From Flavobacteriaceae bacterium (GTDB lineage: Bacteria; Bacteroidota; Bacteroidia; Flavobacteriales; Flavobacteriaceae), in contig QXYU01000020.1 of assembly GCA_009886755.1 (NCBI GenBank), positions 1-64,000 on the forward strand: 64,000 bases of DNA, read 5' to 3'. The notes below the pieces were generated by a model, which saw only the letters and a program-made list of their open reading frames with translations, searched no databases and was not told the DNA's origin. Below are positions 33,486 through 41,217 of the stretch, in pieces; the stretch's first letter is position 1, and every line of letters starts with the position of its first letter. A program made the position numbers and the translations under genes.

Positions 33486-34589
33486 ATGCAGTTGCATCGG
33501 CTTTCCTTGACGAACTATAAAAACCAAAAAGCATTTCAGCTTGATTTCCAAGCCCCTATCAACGGCTTTGTTGGTAACAATGGCGTGGGAAAAACAAACC
33601 TTCTAGACGCCATCTACCATCTGGCTTTAGGGAAGAGCTACTTTAACCCTGTTGCCACCCAAAACATTCATTTTGACGCCGATTTCTTTGTCCTTGAAGG
33701 CGTTTTTTCCAAAAAAGAGGAAACAGAAAAAATTGTCTGTAGTTTTAAAAAAGGCAGTAAAAAAGTCATCAAACGCAACGGCAAGGCCTATGAGAAAATC
33801 GCGGAACACATTGGGTTGATTCCCTTGGTGATCATCTCCCCTTCCGATCAAGATTTGATTGTAGCGGGCAGCGGCGTCCGACGTAAGTTTATGGATGGAA
33901 TCATCGGACAAACCGACACGGCCTACTTGGATGGATTGCTGCGTTACAACCGTGTGGTGGAACAGCGAAATTCGCTGCTCAAATTTTTTGCCGCCAATCA
34001 GCAGTTTGACGCCACCAACTTGGCGGTGTATAACGAGCAATTGGTGGAATTGAGCCAGCCCCTCTATGAAAAACGCAAAGCCTTTATGACGGCTTTTACC
34101 CCTGTATTTGAAAAGCGGTATCAACAGATAAGCACCCCCCAAGAACAGGTTCAGATTCAGTACCAAACCCAGCTGGACGAAAAACCCCTCGCTGATTTGC
34201 TAGAAACCGCCCTTGCCAAAGACAGGGCCTTGCAGTTCAGCAGCGTAGGGCTTCATAAGGACGATTTGGAATTTCGTTTGGACGGCCACCCAGTAAAAAA
34301 ATTCGGCAGTCAAGGACAGCAAAAGTCATTTTTGATCGCGCTTAAACTCGCACAATTCGACTATATGCAACAGCAGCAAGGCGTGCCTCCCATTGTGTTG
34401 TTGGATGATATTTTTGACCGACTTGATCAAGAGCGTGTCGCCAAAATCGTCAGTTTGCTAAGCGCCGCAGACTTTGGTCAGATCTTTATCTCCGACACCC
34501 ACGCCGATCGATCGGAAAAAGCCTTACAAGCGAGCGCAATGACCTATGAACTTTTTGCCCTTGATGCAGTAAAAAATGATACCTTGTAG
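33486..34589 (+). CDS. recF: DNA replication/repair protein RecF
   Basis: 367 residues, normal length. Walker A GNNGVGKTNLLDA (about 30-42), the QDLIVAGSGVRRKFMDGII region (about 118-136), the ABC signature-like FGSQGQQKSFLIALKLAQ (about 274-291) and Walker B VLLDDIFDRLD (about 303-313). RecF loads RecA at ssDNA gaps with RecOR. The start ATG immediately follows a strong promoter, and the genes downstream (lipoprotein, DUF721) overlap or abut it, forming one operon. Confidence 0.96.
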   Translation: MQLHRLSLTNYKNQKAFQLDFQAPINGFVGNNGVGKTNLLDAIYHLALGKSYFNPVATQNIHFDADFFVLEGVFSKKEETEKIVCSFKKGSKKVIKRNGKAYEKIAEHIGLIPLVIISPSDQDLIVAGSGVRRKFMDGIIGQTDTAYLDGLLRYNRVVEQRNSLLKFFAANQQFDATNLAVYNEQLVELSQPLYEKRKAFMTAFTPVFEKRYQQISTPQEQVQIQYQTQLDEKPLADLLETALAKDRALQFSSVGLHKDDLEFRLDGHPVKKFGSQGQQKSFLIALKLAQFDYMQQQQGVPPIVLLDDIFDRLDQERVAKIVSLLSAADFGQIFISDTHADRSEKALQASAMTYELFALDAVKNDTL

Positions 34590-34590
34590 C

Positions 34591-35013
34591 ATGCTTCGAC
34601 CTTTCTTTTTTCCATTGATCACACTGCTATTGTTTTGGCTCAGTGGCTGTTCTAAGGCCTTTGAAACAGAGCAATTGGCTGGTTATTGGCGGATTGAAAA
34701 AGTTACCAAGGAAAACGAAACCTTTTACCCCGCGCTAGGCAATGTGCAATACGATCATTACACCCTAACAACCGATAATAAGGGGTATCGAAAAAAACTC
34801 AGTCCGAGTTTGGGGGAATCCCTAAACACCTCCCGTGACCGTTCGGATTTCACCCTCGCCTCCGACAAAAACAGTTGGCAGCTTCACTTTGAAACGCCTT
34901 GGGCGACCTGGGAGGAACGGATCCTTCGCTTGGATTCGCTAGAATTGATCTTGGAGCATAACAGCAAACGCTACTTTTACAAACGTCAATACCCTACAGA
35001 TGAGCAACCCTAA
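34591..35013 (+). CDS. Lipocalin-like lipoprotein
   Basis: 140 residues from ATG 34591, one base after the recF stop; an ATG at 34576 would overlap recF and add residues before the signal. Lipobox LSGC gives Cys20. The start of the mature part (LAGYWRIEKVTKENE) is the typical first strand of lipocalin-like envelope proteins in Bacteroidota. Function unknown, perhaps ligand binding at the outer membrane. Confidence 0.8.
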   Translation: MLRPFFFPLITLLLFWLSGCSKAFETEQLAGYWRIEKVTKENETFYPALGNVQYDHYTLTTDNKGYRKKLSPSLGESLNTSRDRSDFTLASDKNSWQLHFETPWATWEERILRLDSLELILEHNSKRYFYKRQYPTDEQP

Positions 35014-35296
35014 ATACGAACCCCGCTCGCTTAAAGAGGTACTGTCAGAATTTTCCCAGCAAAAAGGAGTCCGAAAGGGAATGGATCGGGTGCGGGTAGA
35101 ACAAGTCTGGAAAGAAAGCATGGGACAGTATGTAAACCTTTACACCCGAAGCCTACGTCTCGAGGGGCAAACCTTAGTAGTAGAAATAAGCAATGCCACT
35201 CTCAAACAAGAGATGCAATATGCACTTCCAGCCATTCTTGAAAAACTGAATGCAGCCCTAGAACAAGCCCCGATAAAAAAAATAGTGCTGCGTTAG
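35000..35296 (+). CDS. DUF721 (DciA-like) protein
   Basis: 98 residues with the DUF721 core: [30 protein letters not shown] (about 31-49) and [16 protein letters not shown] (about 59-74). DciA proteins bind DnaB helicase and DNA in genomes lacking DnaC; these Bacteroidota versions are short. Position behind recF fits a replication role. It overlaps the lipoprotein gene by 14 bp and converges on ndk with a 4-bp overlap. Confidence 0.88.
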   Translation: MSNPKYEPRSLKEVLSEFSQQKGVRKGMDRVRVEQVWKESMGQYVNLYTRSLRLEGQTLVVEISNATLKQEMQYALPAILEKLNAALEQAPIKKIVLR

Positions 35297-35712
35297 AATA
35301 ACTCGCGACCCGAAAAGTGAAACGCTGCTTCGATGGCTGCGTTTTCATCACTGTCAGAACCATGAACTGCATTTTCACCAATAGAGGTTGCATACAACTG
35401 ACGGATGGTGCCTTCTGCAGCTTCCGCTGGATTGGTTGCACCAATCAACGTACGAAAATCATTTACCGCATTGTCTTTTTCCAAAACCGCTGCCACAATT
35501 GGGCCACGCGTCATAAAAGCCACCAATTCTCCAAAGAAAGGACGCGCTTTGTGAACAGCATAAAATGCCTCAGCATCACTTAGCTTTAGTTGTGTCTTTT
35601 TTAGACCTACAATACGAAAGCCTGCGTTGTTGATTTTCTCTAAAATTGCACCTGTATGACCGTTTTCAACCGCATCGGGTTTGATCATGGTAAATGTTCT
35701 GTTCATCGTCAT
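35293..35712 (-). CDS. ndk: Nucleoside-diphosphate kinase
   Basis: 139 residues with the invariant active-site His in NAVHGSDS (about 117-124), TMIKPDAV (about 7-14) and [21 protein letters not shown]. It equilibrates nucleoside di- and triphosphates. An ATG six bases downstream would remove two residues and is equally possible. Single-gene unit; a TATTTTG near-match to the -7 box lies about 14 nt upstream. Confidence 0.96.
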   Translation of the reverse strand: MTMNRTFTMIKPDAVENGHTGAILEKINNAGFRIVGLKKTQLKLSDAEAFYAVHKARPFFGELVAFMTRGPIVAAVLEKDNAVNDFRTLIGATNPAEAAEGTIRQLYATSIGENAVHGSDSDENAAIEAAFHFSGRELF

Positions 35713-35801
35713 TTATTTTCGGCAAAATAGCACTTTTTATCCGTTTGATTGCCCCCAATTGTCGTAGCCATTACGCCTACTCCTTATTTATTTTATAACT
35801 T

Positions 35802-35813
35802 CGTAGTGCTACG
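35802..35813. promoter_or_regulatory. Dyad upstream of creD
   Basis: Perfect inverted repeat CGTAG-TG-CTACG, 22 bp before the creD start and just after an A/T-rich stretch TATTTATTTTATAA. In related genomes creD-like genes are often controlled by a small winged-helix repressor; this could be its operator, but no such regulator is encoded next to it here. Confidence 0.4.
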
Positions 35814-35835
35814 GATCCCAAATCTGAACCTACTT

Positions 35836-37155
35836 ATGAGAAATCTTAAATTCAATATTTATTTTAAACTCGGAACGATTGTCGTTTTGACACTGCTCTT
35901 GTTGATCCCAGCAAGCATGGTCAGAAGTTTGATCAGAGAAAGAGAGTGGACACAACAAGATGCTATTGAGGAAGTTAGTGGTAAATGGGCTTTAGGACAG
36001 ACTGTAACGGGACCTTCCCTTTCCATTCCCTACGACCGATATGTCAAGCAGTTCAGTGAAAAAGACTCCACCAACATCATTGTGAAAATCAGAGATTATA
36101 TTCATGTATTGCCAGAAAAACTTGAAATAAACGGAAGCATCAATCCTGAAAAAAGATACCGAGGAATTTATGAGGTTGTTGTTTACGATTCCGAACTAAT
36201 GCTTTCGGGACATTTCCGTAGTATTGATTTAAAGGATTTAGATATCCTTCCCCAAAATATTCATTTTGATAAAACAAAACTAAACCTAGGCGTATCGCAT
36301 TTAAAAGGAATCGAAAGACAGATTCGCCTTCATTGGCAAAATGAAACCCTTGACTTTAACTCTGGAGTTGCAAACAATGACCTTGTGTCCCAGGGAATCA
36401 ATGCCGCTTTAACTCGTTTTAATGAAGGTACATTAAATGCCTTTGATTTGACTATTAACTTAAAAGGAAGTCAGTATTTGCAGTTTATACCCCTTGGGAA
36501 AACTACCGATGTAAACATTCAATCCCAATAGGCAACTCCTAGTTTCGATGGAGCCTACTTACCTGATTCACGAAATATCTCGGAAAAAGGTTTTGAGGCC
36601 CATTGGAATATTCTTCACCTTAACAGAAATTATCCGCAAATCTGGACTGGAAGTAAGTATGATCCTGACCATAGTCGTTTTGGAACGCATTTGTTGCTCC
36701 CTTTAGATCGCTACAAAAAATCTGATCGGGTGGCCAAATACGCCATCCTATTTTTAGGGCTGACCTTTCTTGTATTTTTCTTTGTGGAACTTTTAAAAAA
36801 GGTTTTTATCCATCCTATTCAGTATATACTGGTAGGGCTTGCATTAGTCGTATTTTACTCCCTATTGCTTGCGTTTAGTGAGCATATTTCTTTCAATAGC
36901 TCCTATCTGACAGCCACCATCCTAACCCTTTCAATCGTGTCGCTCTATACCTATGCCATTTTAAAATCAAAGACCGTAGCAGGGCTTGTGTTGGGGATTT
37001 TATTGATTCTATACCTCTTCATATTTACCATTCTTCAACTGGAAGACTATGCACTGTTGATTGGTAGCGTTGGAATTTTCATCATTCTCAGTTTGGTTAT
37101 GTACATCTCAAGAAAGATCGACTGGTATGACTTATATCTAGAGAAATCGAATTAA
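35836..37155 (+). pseudogene. creD: creD-like inner-membrane protein interrupted by one in-frame TAG
   Basis: Reading from ATG 35836 through 37155 gives 439 codons in a single frame, the normal CreD length, with one TAG at 36529-36531. Before it: N-terminal membrane helix (13-33) and the periplasmic domain. After it the homology continues at once (ATPSFDGAYLPD, KGFEAHWNILHLNRNYPQIW, FGTHLLLPLDRYKKSDRVAKYAILF) and then five or six membrane helices to DWYDLY. The family has Trp here (W-x-x-PSFDG), so TGG changed to TAG. No other lesion is visible, hence recent inactivation, a sequencing error, or readthrough. A truncated product of 231 residues would lack the membrane bundle. CreD has been linked to envelope and beta-lactam stress. 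Confidence 0.85.
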
Positions 37156-37190
37156 AAAGCAAAGCCTTTGAATTTGGTCGTGATAAACCC

Positions 37191-37433
37191 ATGCAGATTA
37201 AAGCCAAGGAATCCAAAAAATTTTTCTGGTACGATCCGCAAGAGGTTTTTTATATCGATGAATCCTATGAATGCACAAGAATGATCGACACTATCGAAAT
37301 GAGCATCAGAAAGAACAAAATACTAACAAAAGACATCATGAATCCAGACAATTGGATTCACCAACGCAAGGATGGTCGAAATGCCAAAGAAATATGCACT
37401 TTTCGAATCACCAACCAAGACTTAAAACACTGA
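37191..37433 (+). CDS. Orphan reading frame of unknown family after creD
   Basis: 80 codons from ATG 37191; the frame is open back to at least 37134 with protein-like composition (IELKSKAFEFGRDKP), overlapping the last codons of creD, so the ATG may not be the true start and it may be the tail of a longer lost gene. The product is acidic/basic-mixed and soluble, with FFWYDPQEVFYIDESYE and RMIDTIEMSIRKNK. I recognise no domain. No promoter or terminator was seen; about 70 nt of plain sequence separates it from the nrnA promoter. Confidence 0.4.
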   Translation: MQIKAKESKKFFWYDPQEVFYIDESYECTRMIDTIEMSIRKNKILTKDIMNPDNWIHQRKDGRNAKEICTFRITNQDLKH

Positions 37434-37485
37434 ATACAGTTTTGGAAACCCTAAGCCTGCGTTCCTCAATATCAAAAACAAAACC

Positions 37486-37493
37486 TATATTTG
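37486..37493 (+). promoter_or_regulatory. -7 box of the nrnA-gldI operon
   Basis: TATATTTG, exact match, 11 nt before the nrnA ATG at 37505. No TTG at -33. Confidence 0.5.
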
Positions 37494-37504
37494 CGCAAAA
37501 AGGC

Positions 37505-38515
37505 ATGAAAATCCAGCAGCTTAGCGCATTACAAGCATTATTGGACACCTCCAAAAGCATTGTCGTCATTCCACACCAAAATCCAGATGGAGATGCGCTT
37601 GGAAGTTGTTTGGCTTGGGCTTCTTTTTTACAACAAAAAGGACACCGAGTCCATGTCATATCACCGAATGATTATCCAGATTTTCTAACATGGATGCCTG
37701 GACAAGAAGCCATCGTCCAGCACAGTCAATCGGCCGCCAAAGCAGCTCAGTACATCGAGGCGGCAGAATTAATCTTCACCCTTGATTTTAACGATTTGCT
37801 TCGGATTGATGCCCTTGGTCCATTGGTTGAAAAAAGCACTGCACCCATCGTAATGATCGACCACCATCAAAACCCCAAAGACTATGCGGCACTGACCCTG
37901 TCCTTTCCCCATATGGGCTCCACCGCAGAGATTGTCTATCACATCATCAATCAATGGGATGCCAATGCCATCGACCCCGATATGGCTAGTTGCTTGTATA
38001 CAGGAATCATGACCGATACCGGTTCTTTCCGATTCCCCAGCACCACTCCTGACACCCACCGTGCCATCGCACACCTAATGGAGTGTGGCGCCCCGCACAG
38101 CGACATTCATCAAAACATTCACGACAGCTACACCTTTGATCGGGTACGTCTATTAGGGATGGGACTGACCAATCTGACCAAGTTAAATGAAATCCCAGCA
38201 GTCTTTCTAAGTCTATCCCAGCAGGAACTCAATGCCTGTAATTATCAAAAAGGTGATACCGAAGGCTTTGTTAATTATGGCTTGCGTCTAAAAGATATTC
38301 AACTGGCCGTGATTATGATTGAAAACCAGCGCGAAGGCAAAATCAAAATGTCCTTCCGTTCCAAAGGGGGATTCCCTGCCCATACCTTTGCCGAAACTTT
38401 TTTCAGTGGTGGTGGTCACAAAAATGCTGCCGGAGGCGTCTCTTTTAGCTCATTGGAGGAAACCAAAGAGCAGCTAATCAAAGCCATTCAACAATGGAAA
38501 AACCATTTCGAATGA
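37505..38515 (+). CDS. nrnA: DHH-family bifunctional oligoribonuclease/pAp phosphatase
   Basis: 336 residues from ATG 37505; the frame is open 78 codons further upstream, but that stretch is unrelated and lies before the promoter box. DHH domain motifs: PHQNPDGDALGS (about 23-34), LDFND (about 89) and the name-giving IDHHQNP (about 119). The C-terminal DHHA1 domain carries GGGHKNAAGG (about 299-308), which binds the 5' end of the RNA. It degrades oligonucleotides of 2-5 nt and 3'-phosphoadenosine 5'-phosphate. Start of an operon with gldI and a second PPIase. Confidence 0.93.
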   Translation: MKIQQLSALQALLDTSKSIVVIPHQNPDGDALGSCLAWASFLQQKGHRVHVISPNDYPDFLTWMPGQEAIVQHSQSAAKAAQYIEAAELIFTLDFNDLLRIDALGPLVEKSTAPIVMIDHHQNPKDYAALTLSFPHMGSTAEIVYHIINQWDANAIDPDMASCLYTGIMTDTGSFRFPSTTPDTHRAIAHLMECGAPHSDIHQNIHDSYTFDRVRLLGMGLTNLTKLNEIPAVFLSLSQQELNACNYQKGDTEGFVNYGLRLKDIQLAVIMIENQREGKIKMSFRSKGGFPAHTFAETFFSGGGHKNAAGGVSFSSLEETKEQLIKAIQQWKNHFE

Positions 38516-39060
38516 AACGCTTTAGACCCCTACTGATAATCCTGTTGAGCTTGATGGTTGTTCAGTGTCAAGAGCCTCCTGCCCAACGACCTGTCAATAA
38601 AAAACAACAGTTTTTTTTAAACCAATCGGCACAGCGAAACAAATCTCGTATTGCTGTTGAACAACGACTTTTTGAACAAATTCGAAAAGCAGAGTCCGAA
38701 CGCAGCTACACCAATTCCAACAAAGGTTTTTGGTATGCGATACTGGAAAATCAAAACACAAGCAGCCCATTGCCTCAAAAAGGAGAAGAAGTAGTACTCT
38801 CCTACCGCATTGAAGATCTAAACAAAAACGTCCTCTACGACGAAAAGCAATTAGGTGAAGCCCGATTTCTGGTCGATCAAGAAGACTTTCTCCCAGCACT
38901 CCGGGAAGCTGCCAAAGTATTACGGGTGGGACAAAAAGCTGTTTTTCTTTTCCCATCCTACCTCTGTTACGGCTACCAAGGGGATTTCGACAAAATCGGA
39001 AGCAACCAACCCCTTCGTTTTACCATAAAATTAGTATCATTATTAAAATTTAAAACATGA
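38512..39060 (+). CDS. gldI: Gliding-motility PPIase lipoprotein GldI
   Basis: 182 residues from ATG 38512, which overlaps the nrnA stop by ATGA and gives a clean lipoprotein signal (MVVQC). FKBP-type domain: KGFWYAILE, LPQKGEEVVLSYRIEDLNKNVLYDE and the end FPSYLCYGYQGDFDKIGSNQPLRFTIKL, as in flavobacterial GldI. In Flavobacterium johnsoniae GldI is needed for gliding and probably folds secretion/gliding components in the periplasm. The nrnA-gldI-PPIase order supports the name. Confidence 0.9.
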   Translation: MKRFRPLLIILLSLMVVQCQEPPAQRPVNKKQQFFLNQSAQRNKSRIAVEQRLFEQIRKAESERSYTNSNKGFWYAILENQNTSSPLPQKGEEVVLSYRIEDLNKNVLYDEKQLGEARFLVDQEDFLPALREAAKVLRVGQKAVFLFPSYLCYGYQGDFDKIGSNQPLRFTIKLVSLLKFKT

Positions 39061-40145
39061 ATCGATCACCCCTAATTTATTTAGCCGCCCTTGTTGCGGG
39101 ACTAATCATCAGCTGCCAAACTCCATATTCTAATCTGCAAGACGGAATGTATGCTGAAATGGAAACTTCCCGTGGAACCATCCTCCTACAATTGGAGATG
39201 GAAAAAACACCCATGACTGTGGCCAACTTTGTGGCGTTAGCCGAAGGCGAACACCCCGAAGTAGGTGCCCAGTTCAAAAACAAATCTTATTACGACGGAT
39301 TGACCTTTCACCGTGTCATCCCTGATTTTATGATTCAAGGAGGAGACCCTTCTGCTACAGGCTCGGGTGGTCCTGGTTATCAGTTTCCCGATGAAATCAC
39401 CGAACTCTCTCATTCCGGCCCAGGAATTTTATCTATGGCCAATGCAGGTCCAGGAACCAACGGGAGTCAGTTTTTTATCACCCATAAAGAAACACCTTGG
39501 CTGAACGGCAAGCACACTGTTTTTGGAAAAGTATTAGAAGGGCAAGCGGTTGTGGACAGCATTGTTCAAAACGATACTATTGTAAAGCTTAACATTATCC
39601 GAAAAGGGAAAATGGCCAAAAAGTTTGATGCCGCGACTGTCTATTCAGAGGTATTGCAGGATGTTCAGGAAGACCTAGAAATAGCTGCTGAAAAACAAGC
39701 GCAAATCAACAAACAAACCGTTGAAAAATTTGATGCTTTGAAAGCCAAAGCTAAGAAAACCGCTTCTGGATTGCAGTATGTTATTACAGAAAAAGGAAAA
39801 GGGCCAAAAGTAACCACCACCAACAAAGCACGCACCCACTATGCCGTTTATTTTGCCGATGGTCGTTTGTTGGAAACCAGCAATGCTAATACTGCTGAGG
39901 CTTTAGGTCTTTTGGACAAAGCACGGGAGGCCGCGGGAGGTTACCAACCCATCCCAGCCACTGTTTCCAAAGAAGCTCAAATGATCACCGGATTCAAAGA
40001 AGGGTTGCGCTTACTTCGTCAAGGAGATAAAGCGACGCTCTTTTTACCCTCCAGCATTGCCTATGGCGAGCGGGGTACTCGTGGCATTCCACCGAATGCA
40101 GATCTTGTTTTTGAAGTAGAGATTGTTGAGGTCGTTCAAGACTAA
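39057..40145 (+). CDS. Cyclophilin-FKBP double-domain peptidyl-prolyl isomerase, lipoprotein
   Basis: 362 residues. Lipobox LIISC, Cys20. The first domain (about 30-185) is a full cyclophilin: YYDGLTFHRVIPDFMIQGGDP, ILSMANAGPGTNGSQFFI and WLNGKHTVFGKV, with catalytic Arg and Phe in place. After a Lys-rich linker the second domain (about 225-360) is FKBP-like: SGLQYVITEKGKGP, GLRLLRQGDKATLFLPSSIAYGERG and PPNADLVFEVEIVEV. Carrying both isomerase folds in one lipoprotein is typical for the phylum. Overlaps gldI by 4 bp. Confidence 0.93.
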   Translation: MNRSPLIYLAALVAGLIISCQTPYSNLQDGMYAEMETSRGTILLQLEMEKTPMTVANFVALAEGEHPEVGAQFKNKSYYDGLTFHRVIPDFMIQGGDPSATGSGGPGYQFPDEITELSHSGPGILSMANAGPGTNGSQFFITHKETPWLNGKHTVFGKVLEGQAVVDSIVQNDTIVKLNIIRKGKMAKKFDAATVYSEVLQDVQEDLEIAAEKQAQINKQTVEKFDALKAKAKKTASGLQYVITEKGKGPKVTTTNKARTHYAVYFADGRLLETSNANTAEALGLLDKAREAAGGYQPIPATVSKEAQMITGFKEGLRLLRQGDKATLFLPSSIAYGERGTRGIPPNADLVFEVEIVEVVQD

Positions 40146-40151
40146 TTTCTC

Positions 40152-41165
40152 ATGAAACGTATCACCACTGCGGTACTGGTTTTTTCCTGGCTTCCGCAGT
40201 GGTTTTTTATTGCTTGGTGTCGCAACCATCCCCTATGGGTAGATCACTACTATGGAAATACGCTATACCCTTGGCTCCAATCAGCACGGATCTATTTCCT
40301 CGAACGACTCGCTTTTTCTTTTGGGGACTTGATCTATCTTGCCTTGCTATCAGGAATTGGTGTTCTAGTGATTCACTTCCGTAAAAAGCTATTCCAAAAT
40401 CTTTGGGAACGTTTATTTCAGGGGATGGCTATGTTGGCAGTAGTTCATTTGTTTTATCAGTTAAGTTGGGGACTTAATTACTACCGAACGCCACTAGCTG
40501 TTCAGCAAAATATTCCTCTAGAGTACGAAGAATGGGAATTAGAAAGCACCTTAGCTATTTTGATTCAAAAAACCGAAAGCCTACACGATCAATTGAGTGT
40601 GTCCGACAGTACCCCCGTTGTTTTTCCATTGCGAAAACAAGATTATATAAGACTGTTGGGAAACACACCCGCCAAAAAATCTCTTTGGAGCTGGCCCTTG
40701 ACTTATATGGGGTATGCGGGCTATTTAAATCCCTTTACGGGAGAAGCACAAGTCAACAGTCTGCTCCCAATGCTGTCTTTTATCCCTACTGCCGCGCACG
40801 AAAGAGGGCATCAAGAAGGTATTGCTGCCGAAAATGAAGCTAATTTTCATGCTTTTCTAACCACCTACCAGCACGATAACAAATACATACGCTATGCGGC
40901 TTACTGCTTTGCTTTACGTTATTGTTGGAGTGCTCTCTACCGTCTCAATCCTGGTTGTGCCAACGAACGCACTCAAAAACTTCGTTCTGGCATTCGAAAA
41001 GAATATCAAGCCCAGCAAGCATTTTGGAATGCCCATCGAAATCCCCTACAGCCGATTTTGGACAAAGTCTATGACCGTTTTTTAAAAGCCAATGGACAAG
41101 CAGCAGGGCAAAAGTCCTACAGTCAAGTTGTTGCCCTCTTAGTGGCTTATCAAACTGAACTGTAG
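40152..41165 (+). CDS. DUF3810 membrane protein with a metallopeptidase-like motif
   Basis: 337 residues: membrane segments at about 8-25, 55-75 and 90-110, then a soluble part containing AAHERGHQEGIAAENEANF (about 217-235). HERGH fits the HExxH zinc signature and the following Glu-rich turn could give the third ligand. DUF3810 has no proven function; the motif suggests a membrane metalloprotease. Closely follows the PPIase gene (6 bp). Confidence 0.85.
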   Translation: MKRITTAVLVFSWLPQWFFIAWCRNHPLWVDHYYGNTLYPWLQSARIYFLERLAFSFGDLIYLALLSGIGVLVIHFRKKLFQNLWERLFQGMAMLAVVHLFYQLSWGLNYYRTPLAVQQNIPLEYEEWELESTLAILIQKTESLHDQLSVSDSTPVVFPLRKQDYIRLLGNTPAKKSLWSWPLTYMGYAGYLNPFTGEAQVNSLLPMLSFIPTAAHERGHQEGIAAENEANFHAFLTTYQHDNKYIRYAAYCFALRYCWSALYRLNPGCANERTQKLRSGIRKEYQAQQAFWNAHRNPLQPILDKVYDRFLKANGQAAGQKSYSQVVALLVAYQTEL

Positions 41166-41217
41166 GCTTTATTTTTAAATCTGCCTTTTTACCCTTATTT
41201 TTCTAAAAAATTTGTTC

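Noticed and set aside
33627-34166. Long minus-strand frame opposite recF
   Set aside because: Shadow of the recF coding sequence; no family resemblance.
36529-36531. TAG in creD as pyrrolysine
   Set aside because: No pyrrolysine system is expected in this phylum and the family residue is Trp.
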